Source of the DNA: Actinomadura hibisca NBRC 15177
GTDB taxonomy: Bacteria > Actinomycetota > Actinomycetes > Streptosporangiales > Streptosporangiaceae
Reading direction: 5' to 3'
NCBI RefSeq assembly: GCF_001552635.1
Contig: NZ_BCRO01000108.1
Location: forward strand, 1-41,099
DNA: 41,099 nucleotides
Numbering within the stretch: the stretch's first letter is position 1; every line of letters starts with the position of its first letter. The translations under genes and the position numbers were made by a program. The notes under the pieces were generated by a model. It did no database searches. It was not told where the DNA came from and saw only the letters and a program-made list of their open reading frames with translations. Of this stretch, positions 32,858 through 41,099 are shown in pieces.

Positions 32858-35414
32858 CGCCGGGCAGCCGGTCTCGCACCCGCTCGGCGACCCGCTCGCG
32901 GACCTGGCGTGCCCGGCCGGTCACCGCCGCGACCCGCACGGCGGCCTCGTGCAGCGCCTCCCGCGTCGCCGACCGCGTCGAGGCGACCGTGGACGGCGGC
33001 AGCAACCGCGCCCGCAGCCGCGCCGGGCGGCTCACCGACGCCGCGAACGCCTCCCGCACCCTGCGCACGTCGGCCCGCAGCGCCTCCGGCGGGGCGTCCG
33101 CCGGGACGGGGGAGTAGCGCGCCATCTCCTCGGCCCTGGCGATGCGCCCGAGCGCCTGCGCGGTCTCGGCGTCCGGCTCCAGCACCTGGGCGAGCTGCCG
33201 CACGGTCGCCCGCGGGGTGTCGCTGGACCGCCAGGCCAGCCCGTGGTCGAGCGCGTCGGAGCGCATCTCCCGCCACGCGGCGTGCGCGGCGTGCGCCGCG
33301 CCGGTCCCGCCCGCGCTGGCCGGGGACGGCCCGTCGCCGCCCGGCCCGTCGCCGTCGCCCCGGCCGCCCGCGACCTGCGAACCAGGAGGCGGCACCGCCG
33401 CCCAGCGCCGCCGCCGGGTCAGCACCCGTGCCACCATCGGGGCCGCCAGCAGCGCCAGCACCAGCACGGTCCCGGCGATCCAGCCGGTGGGCACGCCGCC
33501 GTCCTCCTCCTCGGCGCCGTCGGCGCCGGTGCCGGGGTCCGGCTGGTCCAGGCCGCGCTGCGCCGCCGTGCCCGGCCCCGCCGACGCCGACGAGCTCGCC
33601 GACGGCGTGGGGGCGGACGGGGTCTGCTCGCCGCGCGAGGTCACCGGGTCGGAGGCGGGCTCGGAGTAGGGCGGGGTCACCGCCGTGCCCTGCCCGGCCG
33701 CGCCCGCCGGCGTCGGCTCGAACCGCACCCATCCGGTGCCCTCGAAGTACAGCTCGGGCCAGGCGTGCGCGTCGCGGGAGCGCACCGTCCACACGCCGGG
33801 GCTGGTCTGGGTGCCGGGCGTGTAGCCCATCGCGACCCGCGCCGGGATGTTCAGCACCCGCGCCATCAGCGCCATCGCGGCGGCGAACTGCTCGCAGTAG
33901 CCGCGCTTGTCGCGCAGCAGGAAGCCGGTCAGGTCGTTGCCGCGCTGCGGCGGCGGGGCCGACAGGTCGTAGGTGAAGCCGCCGTCGCGGGTGAACCACC
34001 GTTGCAGCAGCACCGCCTTGCGGTGCGCGCTCAGCGCGCCGGAGGTGATGTCGTGCGCCAGCTTGGTCACCTCGGGCGGCACCGTGCGCGGGAGGGCGGT
34101 GTAGCGGCGCAGGACGTCGACCGGGTAGCCGACGCCCGCGGCCAGCTGCTGGGCGGTGGGCATCGCCTGGAGGCTGGTGACGGTGTAGGAGCGGCCGCCC
34201 GCCGAGTCGCGCAGCGAGTAGACCATGCGCGACGCCTCGTCCACCCGCCAGTCGCCCTTGATCGACACGCGGGCGGGCGCGTACGGCACCGGCAGGAAGG
34301 TCATGTTGCGCACCTGCCGCGAGACCTTCACCCGGGTGGTCACCCGCTGGGTCCGCACCGGGCCCAGGCCGGGCGGCGGCGGCAGCTCCCGGTCGGTCAG
34401 CCGGTCCTTGGCGGTGCTCTGCAGTGAGTAGTAGGACCAGCGGTCGCCGTCGAACCGGTCCAGCGCGTACAGCCGCAGGTAGTCGGGCCGCTCGCGGGCG
34501 TCGGTGCGGTAGGTCAGCACGACCGCGTCGTCGGGCCGGGTCAGCTCGCGCTTCAGGCTGACCAGCGGATCGGGCGTGGTGACGGTCTGCGAGCCGCCGC
34601 CGCCCCCGCCACCGCCGCCCAGCCCGAACAGGCCGCGCGGCTGCACGCCGGGGATCGCCATGGGCAGCAGCACCGCGACCGCGACCGCCGCCATCCCGAT
34701 CCGGCGGCCGCTGGCGGCCAGCGCGCCCACGTCGGGCCGCTCCCGCCGCCCGCCGGACCCGCCCGCGCCGTCGGTGCCGTCCTCCTCGGCCGCGCCCGCC
34801 AGCGGCACCCCGTCCGACCAGCGGGGGGTGAACACCACCCGGCCCCAGCCGCCCACCTGCTCGCGCGCGTCGGTCATCAGCAGCGCCAGGAAGCCCAGCG
34901 CGCCGACCGCGAACGCCGCCCAGCTCACGCTGTCCTCGCGCACCGCCGCCGGGACGCTGTACATCGCCAGCAGCGGCAGCCCCGCCGGGGCCGTGCGGCG
35001 CAGCCGCACCGCCAGCAGGTCGACCAGCAGCGCCACCAGGCCGATCCCGGCGGCGGCCAGCAGCATGATCCCCGGCACCAGCGGCACCGGCGCGGCGTAG
35101 TTGTTGGCCGCGTCCCAGCCCTCGCCCGCCAGGGTCGCCAGCCGTTGCAGCGAACCGGCGGTCGGCACCACGCCGAGCAGCGCCTCGCCGGAGGCGTGCA
35201 CCACCGTCAGGTACAGCAGCAGCGCCAGCAGCCCGGCGACCGCGTTCAGCGCCGCCGGGACGCGGAACCGCCGCGCCACCAGGCCGCCGGCCGCGACGCT
35301 GAGCACCGCGCCCAGCCCCGCCCAGAACCAGGCCCGCCCGGCGAACAGCGGGTAGAGCCCCACGGCTCCGGCCAGCGTCGCCAGCCCCGCCATGACCGTC
35401 AGCCGAATCCTCAT
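32850..35414 (-). CDS. TgpA-like transglutaminase-domain membrane protein (DUF3488)
   Basis: The 854-residue protein has several N-terminal membrane helices (about 4-25, 28-48, 55-75, 110-135, 163-182 and 238-258). A nine-Gly run (266-274) and an extracytoplasmic transglutaminase domain follow. Cys507 (KRGYCEQFAAAM) and His550 (SRDAHAWPELY), with Glu566 (RFEPTP) at the third position, form the probable triad; many homologues have Asp there. A further membrane helix near 650 and a cytoplasmic DUF4129-like tail end it. The family is usually encoded with DUF58 and MoxR proteins, as here, and is suspected in envelope or peptide-crosslinking functions. ATG 35414 overlaps the DUF58 stop (ATGA), so the longer frame was trimmed. 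Confidence 0.9.
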   Translation of the reverse strand: MRIRLTVMAGLATLAGAVGLYPLFAGRAWFWAGLGAVLSVAAGGLVARRFRVPAALNAVAGLLALLLYLTVVHASGEALLGVVPTAGSLQRLATLAGEGWDAANNYAAPVPLVPGIMLLAAAGIGLVALLVDLLAVRLRRTAPAGLPLLAMYSVPAAVREDSVSWAAFAVGALGFLALLMTDAREQVGGWGRVVFTPRWSDGVPLAGAAEEDGTDGAGGSGGRRERPDVGALAASGRRIGMAAVAVAVLLPMAIPGVQPRGLFGLGGGGGGGGGSQTVTTPDPLVSLKRELTRPDDAVVLTYRTDARERPDYLRLYALDRFDGDRWSYYSLQSTAKDRLTDRELPPPPGLGPVRTQRVTTRVKVSRQVRNMTFLPVPYAPARVSIKGDWRVDEASRMVYSLRDSAGGRSYTVTSLQAMPTAQQLAAGVGYPVDVLRRYTALPRTVPPEVTKLAHDITSGALSAHRKAVLLQRWFTRDGGFTYDLSAPPPQRGNDLTGFLLRDKRGYCEQFAAAMALMARVLNIPARVAMGYTPGTQTSPGVWTVRSRDAHAWPELYFEGTGWVRFEPTPAGAAGQGTAVTPPYSEPASDPVTSRGEQTPSAPTPSASSSASAGPGTAAQRGLDQPDPGTGADGAEEEDGGVPTGWIAGTVLVLALLAAPMVARVLTRRRRWAAVPPPGSQVAGGRGDGDGPGGDGPSPASAGGTGAAHAAHAAWREMRSDALDHGLAWRSSDTPRATVRQLAQVLEPDAETAQALGRIARAEEMARYSPVPADAPPEALRADVRRVREAFAASVSRPARLRARLLPPSTVASTRSATREALHEAAVRVAAVTGRARQVRERVAERVRDRLPGGR

Positions 35415-36679
35415 CTGCCACCCCTGACGAAGTCCTCGCCGGCCTGGTCGGCCGAGGCCCACGCGCCCGCGAGCCCGGCGGCCGACGGAACCGTCAGCAC
35501 CCGCCAGCCCGCCGCGCGCATCACGCGCGAGGTCGCGTCCGCGCCGCCGTCCGCGCCGCCGACCCCTTCGGGCTCGACCAGCACCGCGACGTAGGTGGCG
35601 GTGCCGCGCCGCGCCGCCGCCACCGCCCGCGCCTCCTCGGCCGTCAGCGTCCCGAACACCGCGACGACCAGCCCGTCGCCCTCGCGGCCGTTCCCGGTCC
35701 CGCCGCGCAGCGCCGCCAGGCCCGGCGTCAGCGAACCGCCCGCCGACGGCCTGGCGACCGCCAGCGCGTCCAGCAGCAGCCCCTCGAACGCGCCCTCCAG
35801 CGCCACCGCCGACGGCAGCGCCTCACCGGCGTCGGTGACCAGCCGCAGACCCATCCCGGCCCGGCCGAGGTGCACCCCGATCGAGGCCGCCACCGACACC
35901 GCCTGCTCGAACGACCCGGCCGGCCCCTCGCCCCAGTGCGCGCCGCGCCGGGTGTCCAGGAACAACGAGCCGCTGCTCTGCCAGTGCTGCTCCTCGCGCC
36001 GCACCATCAGCTCGCCGCGCCGCGCGGTGGAGCGCCAGTGCACCCGCCGCAGGTCGTCGCCGTGCCGGTACTCGCGCGGCGCGATGTCGTCCTCGCCCGC
36101 CGACGCCACCGTGCGGGCCACGCTGTCGCCGCCGCCGGTCCACGCCCCGGCGAGGCGGCTCGGCGGCAGCGGCACGATCTCCGGGGTCACCGTCAGGGTG
36201 TCGGACAGGCTGAAGGAGCGCACCAGCTCCACCATCCCGAACGGGTCGGCCAGCCGCACCACCAGCGGCCCCACCCGGTACCGGCCGCGCACGTCGGAGC
36301 GGATGCGGTAGCTCAGCTCGCGCGAGCCGCGCGGCTCGACGCGGTCCAGCACGAACCGGGCCCGGCCGCCGAGGGCGTAGGGCACCTGGTCCTCCACCAT
36401 CAAAAGCCCGCTCGGCAGCCGCGACACGTTCTCCAGCCGCAGGTCGGCGCGCGCCTCGTGGCCCACCGGCAGCCGCGACGGGTCCAGCCGCCGCGCGCAC
36501 GCCAGCCGGTAGCGGGTCCGCGACACCGCCAGCGTGCACAGCAGCGGCAGCACCAGCACCAGCACCCCGGCGCGCAGCAGGTCGCGCTCGCCGAGGATGA
36601 AGGCGCACACCACGGCGGTCGTGCCGGCGGCCACGAAGGACCGCCCCCGGGTGGTCAGGCCGGACAGCGCTCTTCTCAA
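35411..36679 (-). CDS. DUF58 domain protein
   Basis: The 422-residue protein has two membrane helices near the N-terminus (about 13-29 and 34-52). The DUF58 signature REYRHGDDLRRVHWRSTARR (202-221) is followed by a vWA-like fold region (GSLFLDTRRG). Such proteins pair with MoxR ATPases, which are thought to remodel or load them. The start is TTG 36679 with GGAAG upstream; the next in-frame alternatives would cut the membrane region. It is the middle gene of the MoxR-DUF58-transglutaminase operon. Confidence 0.9.
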   Translation of the reverse strand: MRRALSGLTTRGRSFVAAGTTAVVCAFILGERDLLRAGVLVLVLPLLCTLAVSRTRYRLACARRLDPSRLPVGHEARADLRLENVSRLPSGLLMVEDQVPYALGGRARFVLDRVEPRGSRELSYRIRSDVRGRYRVGPLVVRLADPFGMVELVRSFSLSDTLTVTPEIVPLPPSRLAGAWTGGGDSVARTVASAGEDDIAPREYRHGDDLRRVHWRSTARRGELMVRREEQHWQSSGSLFLDTRRGAHWGEGPAGSFEQAVSVAASIGVHLGRAGMGLRLVTDAGEALPSAVALEGAFEGLLLDALAVARPSAGGSLTPGLAALRGGTGNGREGDGLVVAVFGTLTAEEARAVAAARRGTATYVAVLVEPEGVGGADGGADATSRVMRAAGWRVLTVPSAAGLAGAWASADQAGEDFVRGGR

Positions 36680-36747
36680 GGCTCACTTCCGGAAGGAGGG
36701 GAGGGGACGCCCGGGGACCGCCGCGGCGGTCCCGCCGGGCGGCGGGC

Positions 36748-37728
36748 TCACTGGCGGGGCGAGGGCACCGGCAGGCGGTGCACCAGCTCGGTGACCACGT
36801 GCTCGGGACGGCGGCGCTCCACCTGCGCCTCGGCGGTCGGCAGCAGCCGGTGCGCCAGCACGGGGACGGCCAGGTCCTGTACGTCGTCGGGCAGCACATA
36901 GTCGCGGTCGTCGAGCGCCGCGTACGCGCGCGCCGCCCGCACCAGGTGCAGGGTCGCGCGCGGGGAGGCGCCGAGCCGCAGCTCGGGGTGGTTGCGGGTG
37001 GCGGTGACCAGGTCGATCACGTACTGCCGCACCGCCGGCGCCACGTGCTGGTCGCGCACGACCTCCACCAGCGCCCGCACGTCGGCGGCGTCGGCGACCG
37101 GGGCCAGCCGGTCCAGCGGGGAGGACCGCCCGTGCACGTCCAGCATCTCCAGCTCGGCGGCCGGGTCGGGGTAGCCCATGGAGATGCGCGCGGTGAACCG
37201 GTCGCGCTGCGCCTCGGGCAGCGGGTAGGTCCCCTCCATCTCCACCGGGTTCTGGGTGGCCACCACCATGAACGGCCGCTCCAGCCGGTAGCTGGTGCCG
37301 TCCACGGTGACCTGGCGCTCCTCCATGCACTCCAGCAGCGCCGACTGGGTCTTGGGGGAGGCCCGGTTGATCTCGTCGCCGACCAGCAGGTTGGCGAACA
37401 CCGGGCCCGGCTTGAACTCGAACTCGCGCAGCTCCTGGTTGTAGGCGCTGACGCCGGTGATGTCGCTGGGCAGCAGGTCGGGGGTGAACTGCACGCGGCG
37501 CACCGAGCAGTCGATGGACCGGGCCAGCGCCTTGGCCAGCATCGTCTTGCCGACGCCCGGCACGTCCTCGATCAGCAGGTGCCCCTCCGACAGCAGCACC
37601 GTCAGCGCCAGGCGCACCGCGTGGGGCTTGCCCTCCACGACCGACTCGACCGCGTCGCGGATCTTGTTGGCGACCTGCGCCAGCCCGTCGAGCCCCGAGG
37701 CCCGTCCGCCGTGCGTGCCCACTGCCAC
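36748..37728 (-). CDS. MoxR-family AAA ATPase
   Basis: The 326-residue protein has Walker A EDVPGVGKTMLAKAL (54-68), Walker B NLLVGDEINRASPKTQSALL (113-132), the sensor-1 stretch VVATQNPVEMEGTYPLPEAQ and a C-terminal lid. MoxR ATPases act as chaperones for vWA-domain partners, here most likely the DUF58 protein. TTG 37734 is also in frame, but AGGAGG is too close to it; GTG 37728 lies seven bases from that site and was chosen. It is the first gene of its operon and diverges from mraZ. Confidence 0.92.
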   Translation of the reverse strand: MAVGTHGGRASGLDGLAQVANKIRDAVESVVEGKPHAVRLALTVLLSEGHLLIEDVPGVGKTMLAKALARSIDCSVRRVQFTPDLLPSDITGVSAYNQELREFEFKPGPVFANLLVGDEINRASPKTQSALLECMEERQVTVDGTSYRLERPFMVVATQNPVEMEGTYPLPEAQRDRFTARISMGYPDPAAELEMLDVHGRSSPLDRLAPVADAADVRALVEVVRDQHVAPAVRQYVIDLVTATRNHPELRLGASPRATLHLVRAARAYAALDDRDYVLPDDVQDLAVPVLAHRLLPTAEAQVERRRPEHVVTELVHRLPVPSPRQ

Positions 37729-38063
37729 TGGCAATCCTCCTCAGCCGTCCGGCCGGCGCGGCGACCGTGCGCCCGTCCCAACGACAGTACGTCGTCGGGA
37801 CCACCGTCGCGATGTTCATGGGGAACGGGTGCTTATTGTGCTGCACCGGGGTCGTCCGCACAGCCACGGCGAACCCGCCACTTCGCTCCACACCGCCGCG
37901 TTCCCGCCCGAGCACCCCCTTCCCACCCCGCCCCGGCGGGCTCCGCCGGGCGCTTCGACCCCCTTGCGGCACGCGGGAGGGGTCCGTCGCGCCCCACTTC
38001 ACACCACCCTTCATGACCTGCGGTTTTGTTCGCGAAAGCGGCGCGCGGGGCGCGTTTTCCTAG
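37729..38063. other. Divergent intergenic region between the MoxR operon and mraZ
   Basis: No gene is supported here. A 98-codon plus-strand frame (37767-38063) has no recognisable product or ribosome-binding site. The stretch includes less GC-rich segments (for example near 37805-37850 and 38010-38040) suited to promoters. I could not assign a clear -35/-10 pair for the MoxR operon. Confidence 0.45.
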
Positions 38064-38091
38064 TTGACGGTGGGGAAGAGTGGAGTAGAGT
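38064..38091 (+). promoter_or_regulatory. Promoter of the mraZ-rsmH cluster
   Basis: TTGACG (38064-38069) and TAGAGT (38086-38091), 16 bp apart, form a good vegetative-type promoter. Both the spacer and the -10 lie within the GTGGGG boxes, so MraZ binding would compete with RNA polymerase. Confidence 0.6.
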
Positions 38092-38109
38092 GGGGCGCCG
38101 TGGGGAGCA
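38070..38109 (+). promoter_or_regulatory. Four MraZ boxes at exact 10-bp spacing
   Basis: GTGGGG, GTGGAG, GTGGGG and GTGGGG begin at 38070, 38080, 38090 and 38100. MraZ proteins are known to bind short G-rich direct repeats about 10 bp apart upstream of their own gene. The position directly before mraZ supports autoregulation. Confidence 0.75.
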
Positions 38110-38142
38110 GGAGCGCCTCATGCGGCGCGGGAGGTGGGGCCG

Positions 38143-38574
38143 GTGTTCCTCGGCACCCATACGCCGCGCCTGGACGACAAGGGACGACTGTTCCTGCCGG
38201 CGAAGTACCGCGAGGAGCTGTCGGGGGGATTGGTGATCACGAAGGGCCAGGAGCGCTGCCTGTACGTCTTCCCCATGGCGGAGTTCCAGCGCATCACCGA
38301 GGCTCTGCGTGCCGCGCCGGTCACCGAGCGGGCGGTCCGCGCCTACAGCCGCGTCTTCTTCGCCAGCGCCTCCGACGAGGTCCCCGACAAGCAGGGGCGC
38401 ATCACGATCCCGCCGCCGCTGCGCACCTACGCCGACCTCTCCCGCGACTGCACCGTCATCGGTGCGAACACGCGCCTGGAGATCTGGGACACCAAGGCCT
38501 GGGAGACCTACCTGGAGCAGGAGGAGCAGGCCTTCTCCGACATCTCCGAGGAGGTGTTGCCCGGAATCCTCTGA
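38143..38574 (+). CDS. mraZ: Transcriptional regulator MraZ
   Basis: The 143-residue protein has two SpoVT-AbrB-like swapped-hairpin domains. The first has FLGTHTPRLDDKGRLFLPAK (2-21), the second DEVPDKQGRITIPPPLR. It binds DNA as a ring-shaped oligomer and represses the division and cell-wall cluster. GTG 38143 has GGGAGG seven to eight bases upstream and gives the canonical FLGTH start; GTG 38134 would overlap that site. Four 10-bp-spaced boxes precede it. Confidence 0.95.
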   Translation: MFLGTHTPRLDDKGRLFLPAKYREELSGGLVITKGQERCLYVFPMAEFQRITEALRAAPVTERAVRAYSRVFFASASDEVPDKQGRITIPPPLRTYADLSRDCTVIGANTRLEIWDTKAWETYLEQEEQAFSDISEEVLPGIL

Positions 38575-38771
38575 TATTCCACTGGTCGGTCCGCTGACCG
38601 GCACAAGGCCCACGTTCGGCCAGGTCTCCAGCCGCTCTCCGGCCCTCTGGCGCAGCTTCCCCGGCGCCAGACGGCGACCCCCCGCGTACCGCGCGGTGAA
38701 ACTTCCTCAGGGCAGCGGATGGGGACCTGGCCGGGCGAGGCCGCCGGGGGTGCCGAAGCAGGGCGGGCCGA

Positions 38772-38793
38772 CGATGCCACACCGATGCCACAC
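38772..38793 (+). repeat. Two perfect 11-bp tandem repeats in the rsmH leader
   Basis: CGATGCCACAC occurs twice without a gap, 36 bp before the rsmH start. The 254-bp mraZ-rsmH gap otherwise shows only a weak inverted pair, CTGGCGC with GCGCCAG, and no gene. Confidence 0.4.
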
Positions 38794-38828
38794 AGTCCGC
38801 GAGCGGTGACGGCACGAGGGGGTGAACC

Positions 38829-39806
38829 ATGACCGTGGGCGACCACGCGGCCGAGGCCGGACATGTTCCGGTCATGCTCGACCGCGTCCTGGAACTTCTG
38901 GCGCCGGCGGTGCGGGTCACCGGCCGGGCGCCGGTCTACCTCGACGGCACGCTCGGCATGGGCGGCCACGCCGAGGCGATGCTGGCGGCCCACCCGGAGC
39001 TGCGCCTGATCGGCCTGGACCGCGACACCACCGCCCTGGAGCGGTCGGCGCGGCGGCTGGCCCGGTTCGGCGACCGGGTGACGCTGGAGCACGCCGTCTA
39101 CGACGAGCTGCCCGCGGTGCTCGACCGGCTCGGCGTCCCCGCCGTGGACGCCGCCCTGTTCGACCTCGGGGTGTCGTCCCCGCAGCTCGACGAGGGCGAG
39201 CGCGGCTTCGCCTACTCCTACGACGCCCCGCTCGACATGCGGATGGACCGTACCCAGCGGCTGACCGCCGCCGAGGTGGTCAACGGCTACCCGCCCGCCG
39301 AGCTGGCCCGCATCCTGCGCGAGTACGGCGAGGAGCGGTTCGCCCAGCGGATCGCCGCCGCCATCGTGCGCGAGCGTGAGCGCGCCCCGCTCGACTCCAC
39401 CGCGCGCCTGGCCGACCTGGTGCGCACCGCCATCCCCGCCGCGACCCGCCGCACCGGCGGCAACCCCGCCAAGCGCACCTTCCAGGCGCTGCGCATCGAG
39501 GTCAACGGCGAGCTGGAGATCTGGCGCCGCGCGCTGCCGGCCGCGCTGGACGCGCTGCCGGTCGGCGGCCGGATCGTCGTGCTGTCCTACCACTCGCTGG
39601 AGGACCGCATCACCAAGCAGGCCCTGGCCGCGCTGACCGCCGACACCACGCCGCCCGAACTGCCCGTTCCGCTGCCCGAGCACCAGCCGCGCTTCCGGCT
39701 GCTGACCCGCGGCGCGGAACTGCCCTCCGGCGCGGAGACCGAGACCAACCCACGGGCCGGGTCGGTGCGGCTGCGCGCCGCCGAGCGGGTCCGGGAGGCC
39801 AGATGA
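38829..39806 (+). CDS. rsmH: 16S rRNA (cytosine-1402-N4)-methyltransferase
   Basis: The 325-residue protein (formerly MraW) has GHVPVMLDRVLELLAP at the start, SAM motif VYLDGTLGMGGHAEAML (36-52), IGLDRDTTAL, and ALFDLGVSSPQLDEGERGFA. RTGGNPAKRTFQALRIEVN and GGRIVVLSYHSLEDRI complete the family pattern. It methylates C1402 in the ribosomal P site. ATG 38829 has GGGGGTGA upstream. It overlaps the next gene by four bases (ATGA). Confidence 0.97.
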   Translation: MTVGDHAAEAGHVPVMLDRVLELLAPAVRVTGRAPVYLDGTLGMGGHAEAMLAAHPELRLIGLDRDTTALERSARRLARFGDRVTLEHAVYDELPAVLDRLGVPAVDAALFDLGVSSPQLDEGERGFAYSYDAPLDMRMDRTQRLTAAEVVNGYPPAELARILREYGEERFAQRIAAAIVRERERAPLDSTARLADLVRTAIPAATRRTGGNPAKRTFQALRIEVNGELEIWRRALPAALDALPVGGRIVVLSYHSLEDRITKQALAALTADTTPPELPVPLPEHQPRFRLLTRGAELPSGAETETNPRAGSVRLRAAERVREAR

Positions 39807-40804
39807 CGACGACGACACGCCGATCGGGGCCGCGGAAGAAGACGCCGCCCGCCCCGCAGCCCCGCCGCGAGCGCCGCACCCGGAACGACCCTCCCGACGC
39901 GGAGGAGCAGGCCGGGCCGGACGAGCGGCGGCCCAAGCGGCAGGCCAAGCAGTCCCGCAAGGACCGGCCCGCCAAGCGCGGGGACGTCCCCGCGCCCGAG
40001 CCGCGCCGCCCCGAGGCCAAGGTCAAGGCCGCCAGGACCGCCAAGCCGGGCGCCGCCAAGGGCGGGACGGCCAAGGCGGCGAAGCCTGCGAAGCCCGCCA
40101 AGAAGAAGGCCACGGCCAAGAGCGTCCCGGCGCCGCGGCCCGCCGCCAAGCCGGCGCCGCGACCGGCCAGGGCCACCCGAACCGTCAAGCCCGCCGCGAA
40201 GGCCGCCGCGCCCGCCAAGCCCAAGACCGCGGCCAAGGCGTCGACCAAGCCCGCGGCCAAGACGACGGCCAAGACGACGGCCAAGGTCGCGACCCCGGCG
40301 AAGGCCCCGGCCGCGAGCAAGGCGAAGCGCGAGACGGGCCGCGCCCGCGCGACCGCCTACGCCCGCGCGCGCGTCCGGCAGGCCCCCGCGCCGCGCACCC
40401 CGTTCGTACTGCTGATCTGCGGGCTGCTGGGCGGCGCGCTGGTCAGCCTGCTGCTGCTCAACACCGTGCTGGCGCAGGACGCCATCCGCATGACCCAGCT
40501 CCAGCGCAGCACCCAGCTCCTGGAGCAGCAGCGCCAGGCGTACCAGCGCCAGAACGCCGAGGAGGAGGCCCCCGACCAGCTGCGCCGCAAGGCGGAGGCG
40601 ATCGGGATGCGGCCCTCCGAGCACCTGGCGTTCCTCGACCCGCTGACCGGCGAGGCCACCCCCGGCGGCGCGGTGCGGCCGGTGCCGCACTCGGCGGCCG
40701 CCGCCGCGGGCGCGGCCGGCGTGGTCGGGGTCCCCGGCGTCGTGGTGCCCGGTGACGGCGTGCCCGCCGCGCCGGGCGGCGGAGTGGGGGCCGGAGGGCC
40801 GTGA
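39803..40804 (+). CDS. FtsL-like septum protein with a long Lys/Ala/Pro-rich cytoplasmic tail
   Basis: The 333-residue protein has about 195 basic low-complexity residues. From about 70 to 178 they contain repeated AAKP/TAKT motifs like histone H1 or mycobacterial-type nucleoid proteins. One transmembrane helix follows (201-223, FVLLICGLLGGALVSLLLLN), then a short coiled coil (225-258, rich in Gln/Arg) and a conserved-type GMRPSEHLAFLDP segment. Position between rsmH and the probable ftsI, type II topology and the coil are those of FtsL, which recruits FtsI/FtsW. The tail makes it far longer than ordinary FtsL (100-200 residues). The start overlaps rsmH (ATGA). Confidence 0.8.
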   Translation: MTTTTRRSGPRKKTPPAPQPRRERRTRNDPPDAEEQAGPDERRPKRQAKQSRKDRPAKRGDVPAPEPRRPEAKVKAARTAKPGAAKGGTAKAAKPAKPAKKKATAKSVPAPRPAAKPAPRPARATRTVKPAAKAAAPAKPKTAAKASTKPAAKTTAKTTAKVATPAKAPAASKAKRETGRARATAYARARVRQAPAPRTPFVLLICGLLGGALVSLLLLNTVLAQDAIRMTQLQRSTQLLEQQRQAYQRQNAEEEAPDQLRRKAEAIGMRPSEHLAFLDPLTGEATPGGAVRPVPHSAAAAAGAAGVVGVPGVVVPGDGVPAAPGGGVGAGGP

Positions 40805-40850
40805 GGCTGCGCACGCGTCCGGAGGCCGGCGGAAGTGAGAGAGGTGCACC

Positions 40851-41099
40851 GTGACGAAACGGCCGGCGGGCCCGCCGCCCGGTCGTAGGCGCGGCCCCCA
40901 GGGGCGGGGGCCCCGGGGCGCGGCGGGGCGCGACGACAGGAACGGCCCGGGGGCGGCGCGCGCGTCCGGGCGTCAGACGGGCAACCCCTCCCGGTCGCCG
41001 GGCGGTTCGGCCGCCCGGCGGCCGGCCCGTAACGGAACGGTCCCGCCGCCGCGCGGCGACCAGGACCGCTCCGCCCGCGACAAGGGGCGCGCGCCAGAT
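40851..41099 (+). CDS. Probable start of ftsI (penicillin-binding protein), cut by window end
   Basis: Only 83 codons are present, open to the last base. They are Arg/Gly/Pro-rich (TKRPAGPPPGRRRGPQGRG and so on), with no membrane helix or enzymatic motif reached. GTG 40851 has AGAGAGGTG about six bases upstream. Position directly after the FtsL-like gene makes FtsI the expected product, and actinobacterial FtsI often has a basic cytoplasmic tail. Identity is by context only. Confidence 0.55.
   Translation, partial: MTKRPAGPPPGRRRGPQGRGPRGAAGRDDRNGPGAARASGRQTGNPSRSPGGSAARRPARNGTVPPPRGDQDRSARDKGRAPD

Noticed and set aside
32794..35421. An 875-codon reverse frame parallel to the transglutaminase gene
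   Set aside because: The frame with membrane helices and the Cys-His-Glu transglutaminase motifs is the one ending at 32850; this one lacks all of them.
37767..38063. 98-codon plus-strand frame before mraZ
   Set aside because: Pro/Arg/Ser-rich, no start signal, and it runs up to the mraZ promoter; treated as intergenic.

Overview
The window is very GC-rich, has dense short-spaced operons, many GTG and some TTG starts, leaderless-looking promoters (TAGGnT a few bases before the start codon), an F420-type luciferase-like oxidoreductase, SARP, DUF397 and XRE regulators, and the order mraZ-rsmH-ftsL-like. This fits a chromosomal segment of a filamentous actinomycete. A member of Streptosporangiales (Actinomadura or Nonomuraea-like) is my best guess, but the genus is inferred only. 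I saw no tRNA, rRNA, CRISPR, transposase or phage genes.

Left part (1-5.1 kb), accessory. A six-unit degenerate tandem repeat is followed by a small HATPase. Next comes a reverse-strand operon: HATPase, a 41-residue Cys-free Gly/Asp/Lys-rich peptide, and a 404-residue protein-isoaspartate-methyltransferase-like enzyme with the C-terminal extension typical of RiPP-associated enzymes. The peptide/methyltransferase pair looks like an imiditide-type (aspartimide) RiPP locus and is the most interesting item here. An XRE/TPR-type regulator is divergent from it, with 10-bp tandem repeats in the shared promoter region. A 129-bp multi-stem element lies just 3' of the methyltransferase. cutA and an orphan DUF397 gene follow.

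5.1-13.9 kb: a PLP aminotransferase, an ECF sigma factor with a CU044_5270-type membrane partner, a ring-opening amidohydrolase (cyanuric acid hydrolase/barbiturase family), SseB, a PhyH-type dioxygenase, and a 1006-residue glycyl-tRNA synthetase in which the bacterial alpha and beta chains are fused.

13.9-19.7 kb: a large SARP-AAA-TPR regulator overlaps a DUF2332 gene and diverges from a BBE-like FAD oxidoreductase. Four exact-period 11-bp direct repeats sit between them, a likely SARP operator.

19.7-32.5 kb: the shikimate operon aroC-aroK-aroB-aroQ and the pepQ-efp-nusB group are separated by a 4.7-kb block. That block holds TetR, a thioesterase, an enoyl-CoA hydratase, an F420-type oxidoreductase and a Tat-exported amine oxidase, with a two-operator divergent promoter. 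After nusB come a methyltransferase, dinB and a DUF3040 membrane protein.

32.5-41.1 kb: a reverse-strand MoxR-DUF58-transglutaminase operon is bordered by a nine-copy 15-bp repeat. The start of the division/cell-wall cluster follows: mraZ (with four 10-bp-spaced GTGGGG boxes), rsmH, an FtsL-like protein with a long Lys/Ala/Pro-rich tail, and the start of what is probably ftsI, cut by the window end.
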